DNA of 16,894 nucleotides from CAYGTS01 sp964352905. GTDB lineage: Bacteria > Pseudomonadota > Gammaproteobacteria > JAHCLG01. Of the stretch, positions 6,718-14,422 are shown in pieces. The stretch is from the NCBI GenBank assembly GCA_964352905.1, contig CAYGTS010000048.1, positions 1 through 16,894 of the forward strand, given 5' to 3'. Made by a program: the position numbers and the translations under genes. The notes under the pieces are model-generated. The model did no database searches and was not told the DNA's origin. It was given only the letters and a program-made list of their open reading frames with translations. Within the stretch, counting starts at the first letter, position 1, and every line of letters begins with the position of its first letter.

Positions 6718-7875
6718 ATGAGAGCACCAATTTATCTTGACTACATGTCTACCACGCCTACTGATGAACGTGTGCTTGCTGCCATGCAGCCGTACTTTAC
6801 GATGGATGGCTGTTTTGGTAATCCAAACTCCAATCATTATTATGGGCTGTGTGCGAAAGACGCCGTAGCCACTGCGCGCATGCAAGTTGCGCAATTAATC
6901 AATGCCAACCCCAATGACATTATCTTTAGTGCAGGTGCGACTGAATCAAATAATATTGCGATTATGGGGGCGTGCCTTGGTTATCGTAACCAGGGGAATC
7001 ATATTATCACCAGTAAAATCGAACACAAATCGGTGCTAGCCTGTTTTGAATATTTAGCTAAAAACGGTTTTGAAGTGACTTATTTAGGCGTTGATCAACA
7101 GGGTTTTATCGATCTACAACAATTAAAAAAAGCCATTAAACCACAAACAATATTTATTTCGATTATGCAAGCCAATAATGAAATTGGCAGTATTCAAGAC
7201 ATTGCGGCGGTTTCACAAATAGCCAAACAACATGGTGCACTATTGCACGTTGATGCCGCGCAAAGTATTGGCAAAATTGCGATCGATTTGCAACAATTGC
7301 CGATCGATTTATTATCGTTATCGGCACATAAAATTTATGGGCCCAAAGGCATAGGCGCACTCTATATGCGTTCGCAACCCAAAATTAATTTACAAACGAT
7401 TATTCATGGTGCTGGTCATGAATTAGGCATTCGCAGTGGCACGCAAGCCGTGCCACTAATTGTTGGTTTAGGCAAAGCGTGTGAGATTGAACAACAAGAA
7501 ATGACGCAAGAAGTCACTAAACTAACTGCTTTACGTGATCGGTTGTGGCAAGGCATCAAAAACATTCCGCATTTATTTTTAAATGGCCCGCAGCAGCAAC
7601 GCTTGTGCAATAATTTAAACATTGGTGTTAGCAACGTGCACGGTGAAGCATTATTTGTTGCTTTGCAGGCGATTGCGGTATCCAGTGGTTCGGCTTGCAC
7701 TTCAGAAAGTATCACTAGTTCTCATGTGTTAAAAGCGATTGGCTTAAGTGACGCTTTAGCGCAAAGTTCAATGCGAATTTCCTTGGGGCGCTATACAAAT
7801 GAGGCGGATATTGAACAAGTGATTGCATTACTGCAACGTGAAATTCCACGCTTGCAAACCATATCGGCGTGTTAA
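6718..7875 (+). CDS. iscS: Cysteine desulfurase IscS, lacking the C-terminal tail
   Basis: A 385-aa PLP enzyme that takes sulfur from L-cysteine for Fe-S clusters and tRNA thiolation. The PLP-binding Lys is K205 in SLSAHKIYGPKG, the HVDAAQSIGK motif is present, and the catalytic loop Cys is C327 in SSGSACTSES; spacing matches E. coli IscS (K206, C328). E. coli IscS has 404 residues. This protein stops after RLQTISAC and lacks the roughly 20-residue C-terminal segment, which in E. coli contributes to IscU binding. The stop codon lies 2 bases before the ATG of the iscU-like gene, so loss of the tail may reflect a nonsense mutation. Catalysis should be intact. Confidence 0.95.
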   Translation: MRAPIYLDYMSTTPTDERVLAAMQPYFTMDGCFGNPNSNHYYGLCAKDAVATARMQVAQLINANPNDIIFSAGATESNNIAIMGACLGYRNQGNHIITSKIEHKSVLACFEYLAKNGFEVTYLGVDQQGFIDLQQLKKAIKPQTIFISIMQANNEIGSIQDIAAVSQIAKQHGALLHVDAAQSIGKIAIDLQQLPIDLLSLSAHKIYGPKGIGALYMRSQPKINLQTIIHGAGHELGIRSGTQAVPLIVGLGKACEIEQQEMTQEVTKLTALRDRLWQGIKNIPHLFLNGPQQQRLCNNLNIGVSNVHGEALFVALQAIAVSSGSACTSESITSSHVLKAIGLSDALAQSSMRISLGRYTNEADIEQVIALLQREIPRLQTISAC

Positions 7876-7877
7876 AC

Positions 7878-8255
7878 ATGAGTAAAATTTTTCATTACAA
7901 CCAGCAAACCTTAGATTATTTCCAACAAGCCAAGCATGCTGGTGAATTAAATGTTAATGATGAGCAAGTTGTAACGGCAAGCATCGGTACGAAAGAATTA
8001 GGTAGTGTCATTAAACTCTATGTAAAACTCGATGAGGCAAAACAAACCATACTTGATGCGCGGTTTAAAGCTTATGGCTGTGTCGCCACAATTGCAGTAT
8101 GCCAATTGGCTTGCCAAGAGTTGCTTAAGAAATCGTTGCAACAGATCAACTATTTAACCGCGGAATTTTTTATGCAACAATTAGAGCTACCCACTGTTAA
8201 ACTAGAAAAGTGCCAGTTGGTGGCTAAAGCGATCGCTAAGCTAAAAACGGCGTAG
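7878..8255 (+). CDS. Degenerate IscU-like scaffold protein
   Basis: A 125-aa protein colinear with the IscU/NifU N-terminal scaffold over its full length. Matches include DARFKAYGC (60-68; E. coli DARFKTYGC), ELPTVK (103-108) and a Cys at 112 near the third ligand position. The first ligand region is altered: E. coli GAPACGDVMKL corresponds to GTKELGSVIKL (37-47), so Cys37 is Leu and Asp39 is Ser. The His before the third Cys is also replaced (EKC, with one extra residue). Two of three cluster ligands remain, plus extra cysteines at 75 and 79. It may not assemble clusters in the usual way. The ATG at 7878 was chosen over a GTG at 7869 because the product then aligns with the IscU N-terminus. 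It lies between iscS and iscA. Confidence 0.85.
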   Translation: MSKIFHYNQQTLDYFQQAKHAGELNVNDEQVVTASIGTKELGSVIKLYVKLDEAKQTILDARFKAYGCVATIAVCQLACQELLKKSLQQINYLTAEFFMQQLELPTVKLEKCQLVAKAIAKLKTA

Positions 8256-8264
8256 GAGAAGAAC

Positions 8265-8636
8265 ATGCCAACCCAACATTATGATCCCAAACAAATCAAT
8301 CCTGGTGATGAAATCACGGCCAGTGCCAAAGCATTAAAGCATATCCAACGTGAAATCACTAAACATCACGGGATTGGCATTCGGTTTGGCACCAAAAAAA
8401 GTGGTTGCTCGGGCAACAGTTACATTGTTGATGTCATACAGGAAAAAAATACCGATGATTTTGCCTTTGAATTAGGCAATAACGTTAAAGTGTACGTTAG
8501 TAGCAAAGATTGGCCGCTCTTAAAAGGCACGTGTTTTGATTATATCCAAGAAGGATTAAATCATCGTTTAATATTTAAAAACCCCAACGAAACCGGAAGT
8601 TGTGGTTGTGGCGAAAGTTTTAGTGTTGAACCCTAA
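8265..8636 (+). CDS. iscA: A-type Fe-S carrier IscA
   Basis: A 123-aa HesB/IscA family protein that carries Fe-S clusters or iron to apo-enzymes in the cytoplasm. All three ligand cysteines are present: C48 in KKSGCSGNSY, and C113 and C115 in the C-terminal GSCGCGESF motif. FDYIQEGLNHRLIFKNPN matches the IscA C-terminal region closely. An N-terminal extension of about 15 residues compared with E. coli IscA (107 aa) is seen. AGGAGAAG precedes the ATG by a normal distance. It follows the iscU-like gene by 9 bases in the same operon. ErpA is an alternative name; operon position and overall similarity favour IscA. Confidence 0.9.
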   Translation: MPTQHYDPKQINPGDEITASAKALKHIQREITKHHGIGIRFGTKKSGCSGNSYIVDVIQEKNTDDFAFELGNNVKVYVSSKDWPLLKGTCFDYIQEGLNHRLIFKNPNETGSCGCGESFSVEP

Positions 8637-8663
8637 AGCCTAGTAAAGAAAGGAGATCTAACA

Positions 8664-9152
8664 ATGCCACCAAGGATGAAAGGGCTAGTAACCGTAGCGA
8701 TTATACTATTTAGCCTACACTGTTTTGCTAAACCAGAATCGAAAAGCCGTGATTGTCATTTGTATCAGCGTGTCAAAGTGGGCATGACACTTAAAACAGT
8801 GCAACGAATTTTGGGCGAAGGCAATGAATTGCCGGTTGAAAAATTAACCGTTTATTCTTGGCAAGTAGGGCTAGCAGTCTTAAATGCTGGTTTTGAGAAT
8901 GATCAATACAGTTATTTACATTATTATGGCAATGGTGATCATACTATTCCCAGAACTTTTTTATTAGCCAAACAAAAAGCGCATAATTTAAACGAATTAA
9001 AAACGATTTTGGGCAAACCCAACCGTGTTGAACAGCGCTTGATTGAACGCTATCAATTCACCCTTAAAAGCGGCACGACGATAGGTGTGAGATTGGATAA
9101 TAAAAAACGTGTTGCCAGCGTTTACGCAGGCATTTATTGCCAGGGTGGATGA
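8664..9152 (+). CDS. Exported BamE/SmpA-like protein with two small repeats
   Basis: A 162-aa protein with a Sec signal peptide (hydrophobic stretch GLVTVAIILFSLHCFA, likely cleavage about residue 22). The residue before Cys20 is His, so no proper lipobox is seen. The mature part has a BamE/SmpA-OmlA-like motif, VKVGMTLKTVQRILGEG (about 37-53), and a weaker second copy, LNELKTILGKPNRVEQ (about 113-128), suggesting a tandem of two half-domains. BamE-like domains act in outer-membrane assembly or cell-wall binding, but this is not the BamE orthologue and its role is unknown. A near-perfect ribosome site, AAAGGAGAT, precedes the start. It is the last gene of the trmJ-isc cluster, 27 bases after iscA. 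Confidence 0.72.
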   Translation: MPPRMKGLVTVAIILFSLHCFAKPESKSRDCHLYQRVKVGMTLKTVQRILGEGNELPVEKLTVYSWQVGLAVLNAGFENDQYSYLHYYGNGDHTIPRTFLLAKQKAHNLNELKTILGKPNRVEQRLIERYQFTLKSGTTIGVRLDNKKRVASVYAGIYCQGG

Positions 9153-9178
9153 TTCGCCAGAGCCGCGCGTTTGCTGTA

Positions 9179-9207
9179 TCGACAAGTCTTAGATCTCATG
9201 TTAAATT
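9179..9207 (+). promoter_or_regulatory. Possible promoter of the 647-aa protein gene
   Basis: TCGACA (9179-9184), a 17-base spacer and TAAATT (9202-9207) form a fair -35 and a weak -10. The site lies in the 91-base gap between the BamE-like gene and the 647-aa protein gene. It is plausible because the large gene appears functionally unrelated to the isc operon. Confidence 0.3.
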
Positions 9208-9243
9208 TACAGGTAACCATACAAGTCAATAAGGATAAGAAAC

Positions 9244-11187
9244 ATGCCTGCCGGAAGCGACATGATCACAGTTGAATTTATTTGGATAAAGCATATTATC
9301 AGTGAATTTCCAGAATATCTTCCCTACACTCAAGATCAATTGAAAGAATGGAATTTTCGAAAATTATCACTTTTAAGTTCACTTCTTGAGAAAGTAAGGC
9401 AACTTGGCGTAGATCAAGATATAGTTAAAGATTTTTTAACATCGCGTATTGATTTTAAATTTATTGAAAATTTGATAATCAGTGAATTATCTAAAGAACA
9501 ACTTACTAAGGCGTTACAATTAACAGCAGATAGCATTCAAACATTAAACGGGCTAACAGCAAGTAATTCGGCCTATTTTAACGAAGCCTTAAAACTGGTT
9601 TTGTTTTTGGAAAAAGAAACGATTTCGTTACCGCCAGCTACGGAAATAGCGGAATTTTACCAGCACGCGACTCAAGCTATAGTATTAAAATATAACATTA
9701 CTGTTACTATTGAAAACAAATCACTCGAATTTTATCACGACTTTTTTAATATCATTGTAGTTTTAAAAGAAAAAGAGTTAATGCAAGACGATCGTGCGAA
9801 AAGGTTTTTGCACACCCTTGCCAATAAAGACAATCTGAATAAAGAGAAAATAATTATTCAGCAATTTCAAACAGAGCCAAACCTAGATAAAGAGTCTTAT
9901 TTAAGAATATTAACCAACTGTGAAACTATTGAGCTAACAAGAGAGCGTAATGATTTATCAATTCTGGGAACCCTATTTTGTGTTCTTTTAAATAAAGAAA
10001 AAGAAAATGCTATTTTCAATAGCATTAGTAATAATTCTGTTTTACTCCTTTCTAAGGGTTTAAAAATCGAGTATGACTGGCTTAATGATTTAAAGAAAAG
10101 TCATTTTATAATAAATTATTTAAGTCTGGCACAGGGCAGAAATATAAAAATTGAGACGCAAGCGAACCATAATAACGTTCATACTATCATTAACTTACTA
10201 GCTGATCTGATTAGCCTGGGCATGGACTTTGAGCACTATCTTAGCCAGCTGCAAACTGATCTTTCCAAAGTGAATACTGAAGATGAGGCAATAAAAGTTT
10301 TTTATCGTGTAGCCATCAAGTGTTTGCTTGAAAGAAACCAGATCAGTATTCAAGAAAGTGCTATAACGGTTGTTCAAGCATGGCAAATTCTAGTTACATT
10401 ATCAGAAAAAGGATTGCTCGAGCAAAACGTTGTTCAGCAAGCGATATTATTGAAAAAATCAACGTGCTTAGATGCGCTGATTCAAAAAGTGAGTTTATTA
10501 GCAGGGCAAGGTAAATTAAATCAGCAAAATATTGCTGAAAAATTGCCTGCGATAGTGCAATCTACTGGTTTAGAGGCAAACATTCTGCAACCTACAAGAA
10601 AACAAAAAACACCACCAATACGATTGGCGAAATTTTTTAAAGCGCAACTTGAACCTAAGTCACGTGCCGATCAAAAATACCGTAACTTGATTAAACAATT
10701 GGGTAATAACGCCTCATCTTTAAACGTTGCCAAAGCTATTTTAGCTGACTACATAGGATGTGCTACTACTTTTGTTAGGAGTTTTAGCCCAGCAGCTGAT
10801 CAGACAAAACCGGTTAATTATGATTATATTCCATTAGCAGAGCTTAATAAAAAGCTTACTCAAGCAACAGCAGCTGCTAAAGTGCCCCAGTCATATCGTT
10901 TCCATGCCTCTCTCTGGGTTAAAGGCTTTAGCCATCACCACCATGCAAATGCTGTTGAGGTAGAATTAAATAACACACAGCATGGCACGGTGAAAGCATT
11001 AATTCAAAACTTATTGGGAAAAATTCCAAACTTTAGTTGCAAATCCGAGTTAGCTGAACGCATTGCCTACATTTGCCAGCAAAATAATATACTGCTAAAT
11101 TTTTCAATAGGAGAAGATAACTCCAAGCAAGCAAGTTGCTTTGGCATATCTACACCACCGGCGCGTTTGCAGTTAAAAGCACATTAG
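9244..11187 (+). CDS. Large helix-rich protein of unknown function (candidate effector)
   Basis: A 647-aa protein that I cannot assign to a family. It has no signal peptide and no obvious membrane segment. It is rich in Leu, Lys, Glu and Asn, and residues 1 to about 450 read as successive amphipathic helices, like an alpha-solenoid. A basic linker (about 451-475, with KQKTPP and KFFKAQLEPKSRADQK) leads to a C-terminal region with an SHHHHAN cluster near 560. AAGGATAAG before the first ATG supports the start at 9244; the Met at residue 7 is an alternative. It converges with the minus-strand gene ending at 11192, with only 4 bases between them. Size, lack of homology and a probable intracellular host suggest a secreted effector, but that is inference only. 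Confidence 0.75.
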   Translation: MPAGSDMITVEFIWIKHIISEFPEYLPYTQDQLKEWNFRKLSLLSSLLEKVRQLGVDQDIVKDFLTSRIDFKFIENLIISELSKEQLTKALQLTADSIQTLNGLTASNSAYFNEALKLVLFLEKETISLPPATEIAEFYQHATQAIVLKYNITVTIENKSLEFYHDFFNIIVVLKEKELMQDDRAKRFLHTLANKDNLNKEKIIIQQFQTEPNLDKESYLRILTNCETIELTRERNDLSILGTLFCVLLNKEKENAIFNSISNNSVLLLSKGLKIEYDWLNDLKKSHFIINYLSLAQGRNIKIETQANHNNVHTIINLLADLISLGMDFEHYLSQLQTDLSKVNTEDEAIKVFYRVAIKCLLERNQISIQESAITVVQAWQILVTLSEKGLLEQNVVQQAILLKKSTCLDALIQKVSLLAGQGKLNQQNIAEKLPAIVQSTGLEANILQPTRKQKTPPIRLAKFFKAQLEPKSRADQKYRNLIKQLGNNASSLNVAKAILADYIGCATTFVRSFSPAADQTKPVNYDYIPLAELNKKLTQATAAAKVPQSYRFHASLWVKGFSHHHHANAVEVELNNTQHGTVKALIQNLLGKIPNFSCKSELAERIAYICQQNNILLNFSIGEDNSKQASCFGISTPPARLQLKAH

Positions 11188-11191
11188 CAAT

Positions 11192-12151
11192 TTATCCAAA
11201 AACGCTTGTTGGGCCCGCGAATGACCCATTACTTAAAATACGCAGCATATCCGCGCCAGTTGATTGCATGTGATTTCTGCGCTTTTCCTCTGCTTCACGC
11301 TCAGCCTTTTGAATTTGGCCTAACAGGCTTGCAGTCTCTTGTTGCTCTTCAAGAATGAAAGTATGGAAGTGTGCATCACAGTTTGTGATGAGCTTATTAT
11401 ATTCAGTAACCAGCGCTTTCATTTGTGTTAAATCGGGCTTATTGGGGGATAGATGATCGAGGTGATAAGTACTCCAAGTGTGGCCAATGGTATTTTTATT
11501 TTCTCTCAGATGTTTTCCCCAGGAATTTTCAAAAGCTGAATTAGGCTGCAAATGCGTTTTAAAAAAAGCAACTAAAACAGTATTGAGTTCATTTCGAATT
11601 TTTTGAAGTGACTGTTTAGCTACTTCATAATTCCAGCCAGTATAATTTGCATTGGCAGCTTTTAGGATTGTGAACAAGCGTTGCATCGGATCAAGTGATG
11701 TAGCTCCTAACGCGTTCATAATGGTTGCCACTGAGCTCATCTTTTTGCAGAGTGCCAGCAAAAAATCAGGTGGGTTTTCATAAAATTGGCAAGTTAATGC
11801 GGCAGGATTATCCTGTGCTCTTGAGCTAAGACAAGCTGTAGCAGCAGCGATGAGTGCCGCTGGATTAGGGCCATTGACTTGAGTTCTAGCAGCGAGAGTC
11901 GTTAACGTAATATTACGTTGATTCAACCCCTGCATAAGAGCTAGCAATGTTACATTATCAAGCGGGCTAAAATCTGACATTACCAGCGTATCATTGTCTT
12001 CTAGCTGATCAACAAGTTGCTTAATATTATCAGCAGTCAAGTGCCCTGTAACCTGAAGAATATGGTTACAGCCAGCTTGTTCTGTTAGCGCAGTAATTGT
12101 TTGCAAAGAAGTAGGCTGATTATTGATAACAAGTGCAATGATTCTAGGCAT
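11192..12151 (-). CDS. Protein with a serine-recombinase-like N-domain lacking catalytic residues
   Basis: A 319-aa protein. Residues 1 to about 110 follow the pattern of the resolvase/invertase N-terminal domain: a first strand IIALV, then SLQTITALTEQAGCNHI, a helix ending VDQLEDNDTLVMSDF, ALMQGLNQRNITLTTLA, a NG turn and an Ala-rich helix. In active enzymes the start reads R-V-S (catalytic Ser10) and the later loop L-D-R-L-G-R. Here these read V-I-N and FSPLDN, so the Ser and both Arg are gone. Residues 111-319 are helical, with a charged coiled coil (EEQQETASLLGQIQKAE, about 269-285) near the end, and no DNA-binding helix-turn-helix is recognisable. AAGGAAAT precedes the chosen ATG, and the promoter at 12195-12223 excludes the longer upstream starts. 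Function unknown. Confidence 0.72.
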   Translation of the reverse strand: MPRIIALVINNQPTSLQTITALTEQAGCNHILQVTGHLTADNIKQLVDQLEDNDTLVMSDFSPLDNVTLLALMQGLNQRNITLTTLAARTQVNGPNPAALIAAATACLSSRAQDNPAALTCQFYENPPDFLLALCKKMSSVATIMNALGATSLDPMQRLFTILKAANANYTGWNYEVAKQSLQKIRNELNTVLVAFFKTHLQPNSAFENSWGKHLRENKNTIGHTWSTYHLDHLSPNKPDLTQMKALVTEYNKLITNCDAHFHTFILEEQQETASLLGQIQKAEREAEEKRRNHMQSTGADMLRILSNGSFAGPTSVFG

Positions 12152-12194
12152 GATAATTTCCTTATATTTAGGGTTCCATAACGTTAGGTCGGCA

Positions 12195-12223
12195 ATCATA
12201 GCAAAGCTTTTTGGTGGATACAA
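12195..12223 (-). promoter_or_regulatory. Sigma70-like promoter of the recombinase-like gene
   Basis: On the minus strand, TTGTAT (12218-12223), a 17-base spacer and TATGAT (12195-12200) are correctly spaced, and the -10 matches five of six consensus positions. Transcription would begin near 12188, inside the longer open frame, which supports translation from 12151. The gene can therefore be expressed separately from the HAD gene upstream. Confidence 0.55.
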
Positions 12224-12238
12224 TAGTACTGCTAAAAA

Positions 12239-14287
12239 TCAACCTGACCTGGATGTTTGAGCAGGCGACCTAGGGAGGCTCAATTTTTCCTGAACTAATG
12301 CAGTGAGTGCTTCAGCGGTGCGTTGGCCGGTCGTGCCTGCTTTTCTTGTTTTCAAAAATGGCATGGCATGTTCAAGCACGCTTGCTGAATTGGCGGCCTT
12401 TTTAGGTCGGAAAAAGCAAGAAGATCCTTGATCTGAAGTGGCCCAAGTGCCGCCACGTCTTAGCAATTTTGTGAGTGATGCATTTTGAAAGCTATCCGCA
12501 TAGGCTGTTTCAAATTCTGTTTTAAAATGAAACCTACAAATTAAATTAAGCAGCTGGCTTAAAGCAGTTATTTGATTCTGACTAAGATCTTGATTTGATA
12601 AAGGTTGGTTAGTTTGAATCGCACTGATAAATTGTAGACAGAGCTCAAAATTTTCTAGTGCTCTTTTGCTGTTATGCGAATTTGCAACAAGTATTAATAG
12701 GTTTTCCGCTAGCTGTTTGTGCGGTTCTTGAGCTGGTATTTTGTCAAATGCGTTTACTAAGTTAATAAACCGTTGCTGGTTAATTGGTGTTAAGTAGGTA
12801 TCTTTTGAACTAAGCTTTTTTAAAAAGCATGTGAAGTTAGGTAGGTTTTCTAGCGTAAAACCGCTCCTTAACAAGGCTAATAAAATTTGTTGATCAGTTG
12901 TTGTTACTGACGCGCAATGAGCATCATGAATAGCTAAAACATGCGGGCATAACGCAGGGTGTGTTCTGAGTTTAACGTTAAGTGCTGTTAATGAGTTAGC
13001 GATGTTAGGTAGAATGGCAAGAATATTATTTTTTTGAACCTCATCGGTTAGCGATAACGCGTAGGCTAATAACGCTTCTTTGTTACTATTTTCAGGTGAA
13101 TCAGAATACTTCATCATGTCACTGAGTGAATCTGCATGTTTAAGCAAGTGGTCTTGTGACTCTTCGGAAAGCGTATAAAAACAGTCTAATGGTGTTTTTT
13201 CAGTTTTATACTTAGCAAGGGTTGAAAGCGCTTTTAAAACTTTCACCGTGTTCTCTTGCTGTTCCAGCTTTTGCAGATCTGTTTGTAGAAGTGCGTCTAA
13301 TGAATCAAATTGAAGATAAAAATTGTTTCGATATGCTCCTTTGTTATAGGGGGCATTTTTAGCCAAATATCTTCCCCATGATTCGGAATAAAGAAAAAAT
13401 TTTCTATCTTGATTAATGCCCACGTTTACGATGCGTGGACAGCCATCATTCGCAACATAACTAAAAGCGGCAACAATCCTTTCACCTTGCCCTTCTGGCT
13501 TAATTGTATGGCAAGTTTGGTCATAGAGTCTGCGCCAAAAATCAATCGCATCTTTCTCGATATTTGTAGCTGAATCAGGCAGTGGTAAGCTTAAAGCTCT
13601 CATGGCATGGGGTTGATAGCGTGGTCCGCGTAAATCAATATTCATGACACCTTTACTGAGTTGTTGTGTGCCATCTGCAGAATAACCACCAAAAACGGCA
13701 GGGATCCCAGTGTCATAAAGTTGTGCTGTGGTGGCAGGAGTTTCGGTGTCTTCTCCTATAGGATAACGTTCCAAACAAGCTGCAGGCACACCTTGGCTTA
13801 GGTTGTTTTCATCTAACGGTTGCACAAAACCAGTATATCCTTTTGATTTTGCTTCAGTAACATTTCGTGAAGTATCATCGATCAGTACTACTTGTTCGGG
13901 TTTACACGCAACAATATTAACCAGTGCGTGCAGTAAACCATTTTTGTGGTGGTGATCCTCATCTCGCAATTGTGAAATAATGATAATGCGTTGGCGCTCT
14001 TCCGCTGATAATCCAATTTTTTCGAGAAAATAATCAGCGGCCAGAGCACCAAATGAATTACGGCTCACGATGCTAACACAGTGGCCTTTTTTTAGCTGGC
14101 TGCGTATCCAGTCACGCCACTCATCATTGCGATTTTTATCAGGTTCTCTGGTAATACCATCAATAAGTGCTTTAATGCTATCAACCGAAAGTGTGGTATA
14201 TCTTGCTTGGAAATAAACATGATTCCCGAAAAGCGTGTGATCAAGGTCTAGCGCAAAAACTTTTTTATCTTGAGGAAGTGTAAACAT
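12239..14287 (-). CDS. HAD-superfamily phosphatase domain fused to a long unknown region
   Basis: A 682-aa protein. The N-terminal 170 residues are a HAD phosphohydrolase domain with all four motifs: DLDHT (D14 nucleophile, D16 acid/base) in VFALDLDHTLFG, S75 in VSIVSRNS, K115 in DEDHHHKNG, and D137/D138 in VVLIDDTSRN. Residues 200 to about 350 form a second unrecognised region (FGGYSADGTQQLSKGVMNID, then GYxFN-less mixed sequence with SESWGRYL), and 350-682 are mostly helical. The tail is Ser/Thr/Arg rich. No signal peptide or membrane helix. The start at 14287 places the HAD strand at the usual distance and lies downstream of the promoter at 14325-14353, whereas starts further upstream would precede transcription. 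Phosphatase activity is likely; the substrate is unknown. Its size and lack of recognisable relatives make it a candidate effector. Confidence 0.8.
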   Translation of the reverse strand: MFTLPQDKKVFALDLDHTLFGNHVYFQARYTTLSVDSIKALIDGITREPDKNRNDEWRDWIRSQLKKGHCVSIVSRNSFGALAADYFLEKIGLSAEERQRIIIISQLRDEDHHHKNGLLHALVNIVACKPEQVVLIDDTSRNVTEAKSKGYTGFVQPLDENNLSQGVPAACLERYPIGEDTETPATTAQLYDTGIPAVFGGYSADGTQQLSKGVMNIDLRGPRYQPHAMRALSLPLPDSATNIEKDAIDFWRRLYDQTCHTIKPEGQGERIVAAFSYVANDGCPRIVNVGINQDRKFFLYSESWGRYLAKNAPYNKGAYRNNFYLQFDSLDALLQTDLQKLEQQENTVKVLKALSTLAKYKTEKTPLDCFYTLSEESQDHLLKHADSLSDMMKYSDSPENSNKEALLAYALSLTDEVQKNNILAILPNIANSLTALNVKLRTHPALCPHVLAIHDAHCASVTTTDQQILLALLRSGFTLENLPNFTCFLKKLSSKDTYLTPINQQRFINLVNAFDKIPAQEPHKQLAENLLILVANSHNSKRALENFELCLQFISAIQTNQPLSNQDLSQNQITALSQLLNLICRFHFKTEFETAYADSFQNASLTKLLRRGGTWATSDQGSSCFFRPKKAANSASVLEHAMPFLKTRKAGTTGQRTAEALTALVQEKLSLPRSPAQTSRSG

Positions 14288-14324
14288 AGCAAATACTTTA
14301 ACTATTGTTTTAATGTAAACCGCT

Positions 14325-14353
14325 ATTATCATACATTGCTTGCTGCCTCGCAA
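14325..14353 (-). promoter_or_regulatory. Sigma70-like promoter of the HAD gene
   Basis: On the minus strand, TTGCGA (14348-14353), a 17-base spacer and GATAAT (14325-14330) make a well-spaced promoter with five of six matches at -10. The start point would be near 14318, leaving a leader of about 30 bases before the ATG at 14287. It is back to back with the ndk promoter. Confidence 0.55.
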
Positions 14354-14379
14354 CTTATACTACCACTTAACAAAAAATT

Positions 14380-14388
14380 TGTTATAAT
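14380..14388 (+). promoter_or_regulatory. Extended -10 promoter of ndk
   Basis: TGTTATAAT is a perfect -10 hexamer (14383-14388) with the TGn extension, which compensates for a poor -35 (CTACCA at 14360-14365). Transcription would begin near 14395 and give a short leader before the ndk ATG at 14423, with the ribosome site GGAG at 14413-14416. Confidence 0.65.
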
Positions 14389-14422
14389 CGCTGCCCTTAT
14401 CTATAGAAATTTGGAGAAACAC

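Noticed and set aside
8240..8252. GCTAAAAACGGCG at the 3' end of the iscU-like gene matches the core of the palindromic element.
   Set aside because: The match stops after 13 bases on both sides, with no terminal repeat or other block nearby. In an AT-rich window this can occur by chance.
9187..9205. CTTAG...GTTAAA before the 647-aa gene resembles a PmrA box used for Legionella/Coxiella effector genes.
   Set aside because: The two half-sites are 12 rather than 11 bases apart and the first is imperfect, so it was not called.
13690..13710. AAAAACGGCAGGGA in the HAD gene looks like the element core.
   Set aside because: Only about nine bases agree and the surrounding sequence codes for a normal part of the protein.
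14270..14422. An in-frame N-terminal extension of ndk.
   Set aside because: It crosses the ndk promoter and the start of the HAD gene on the other strand, and the family N-terminus begins at 14423.
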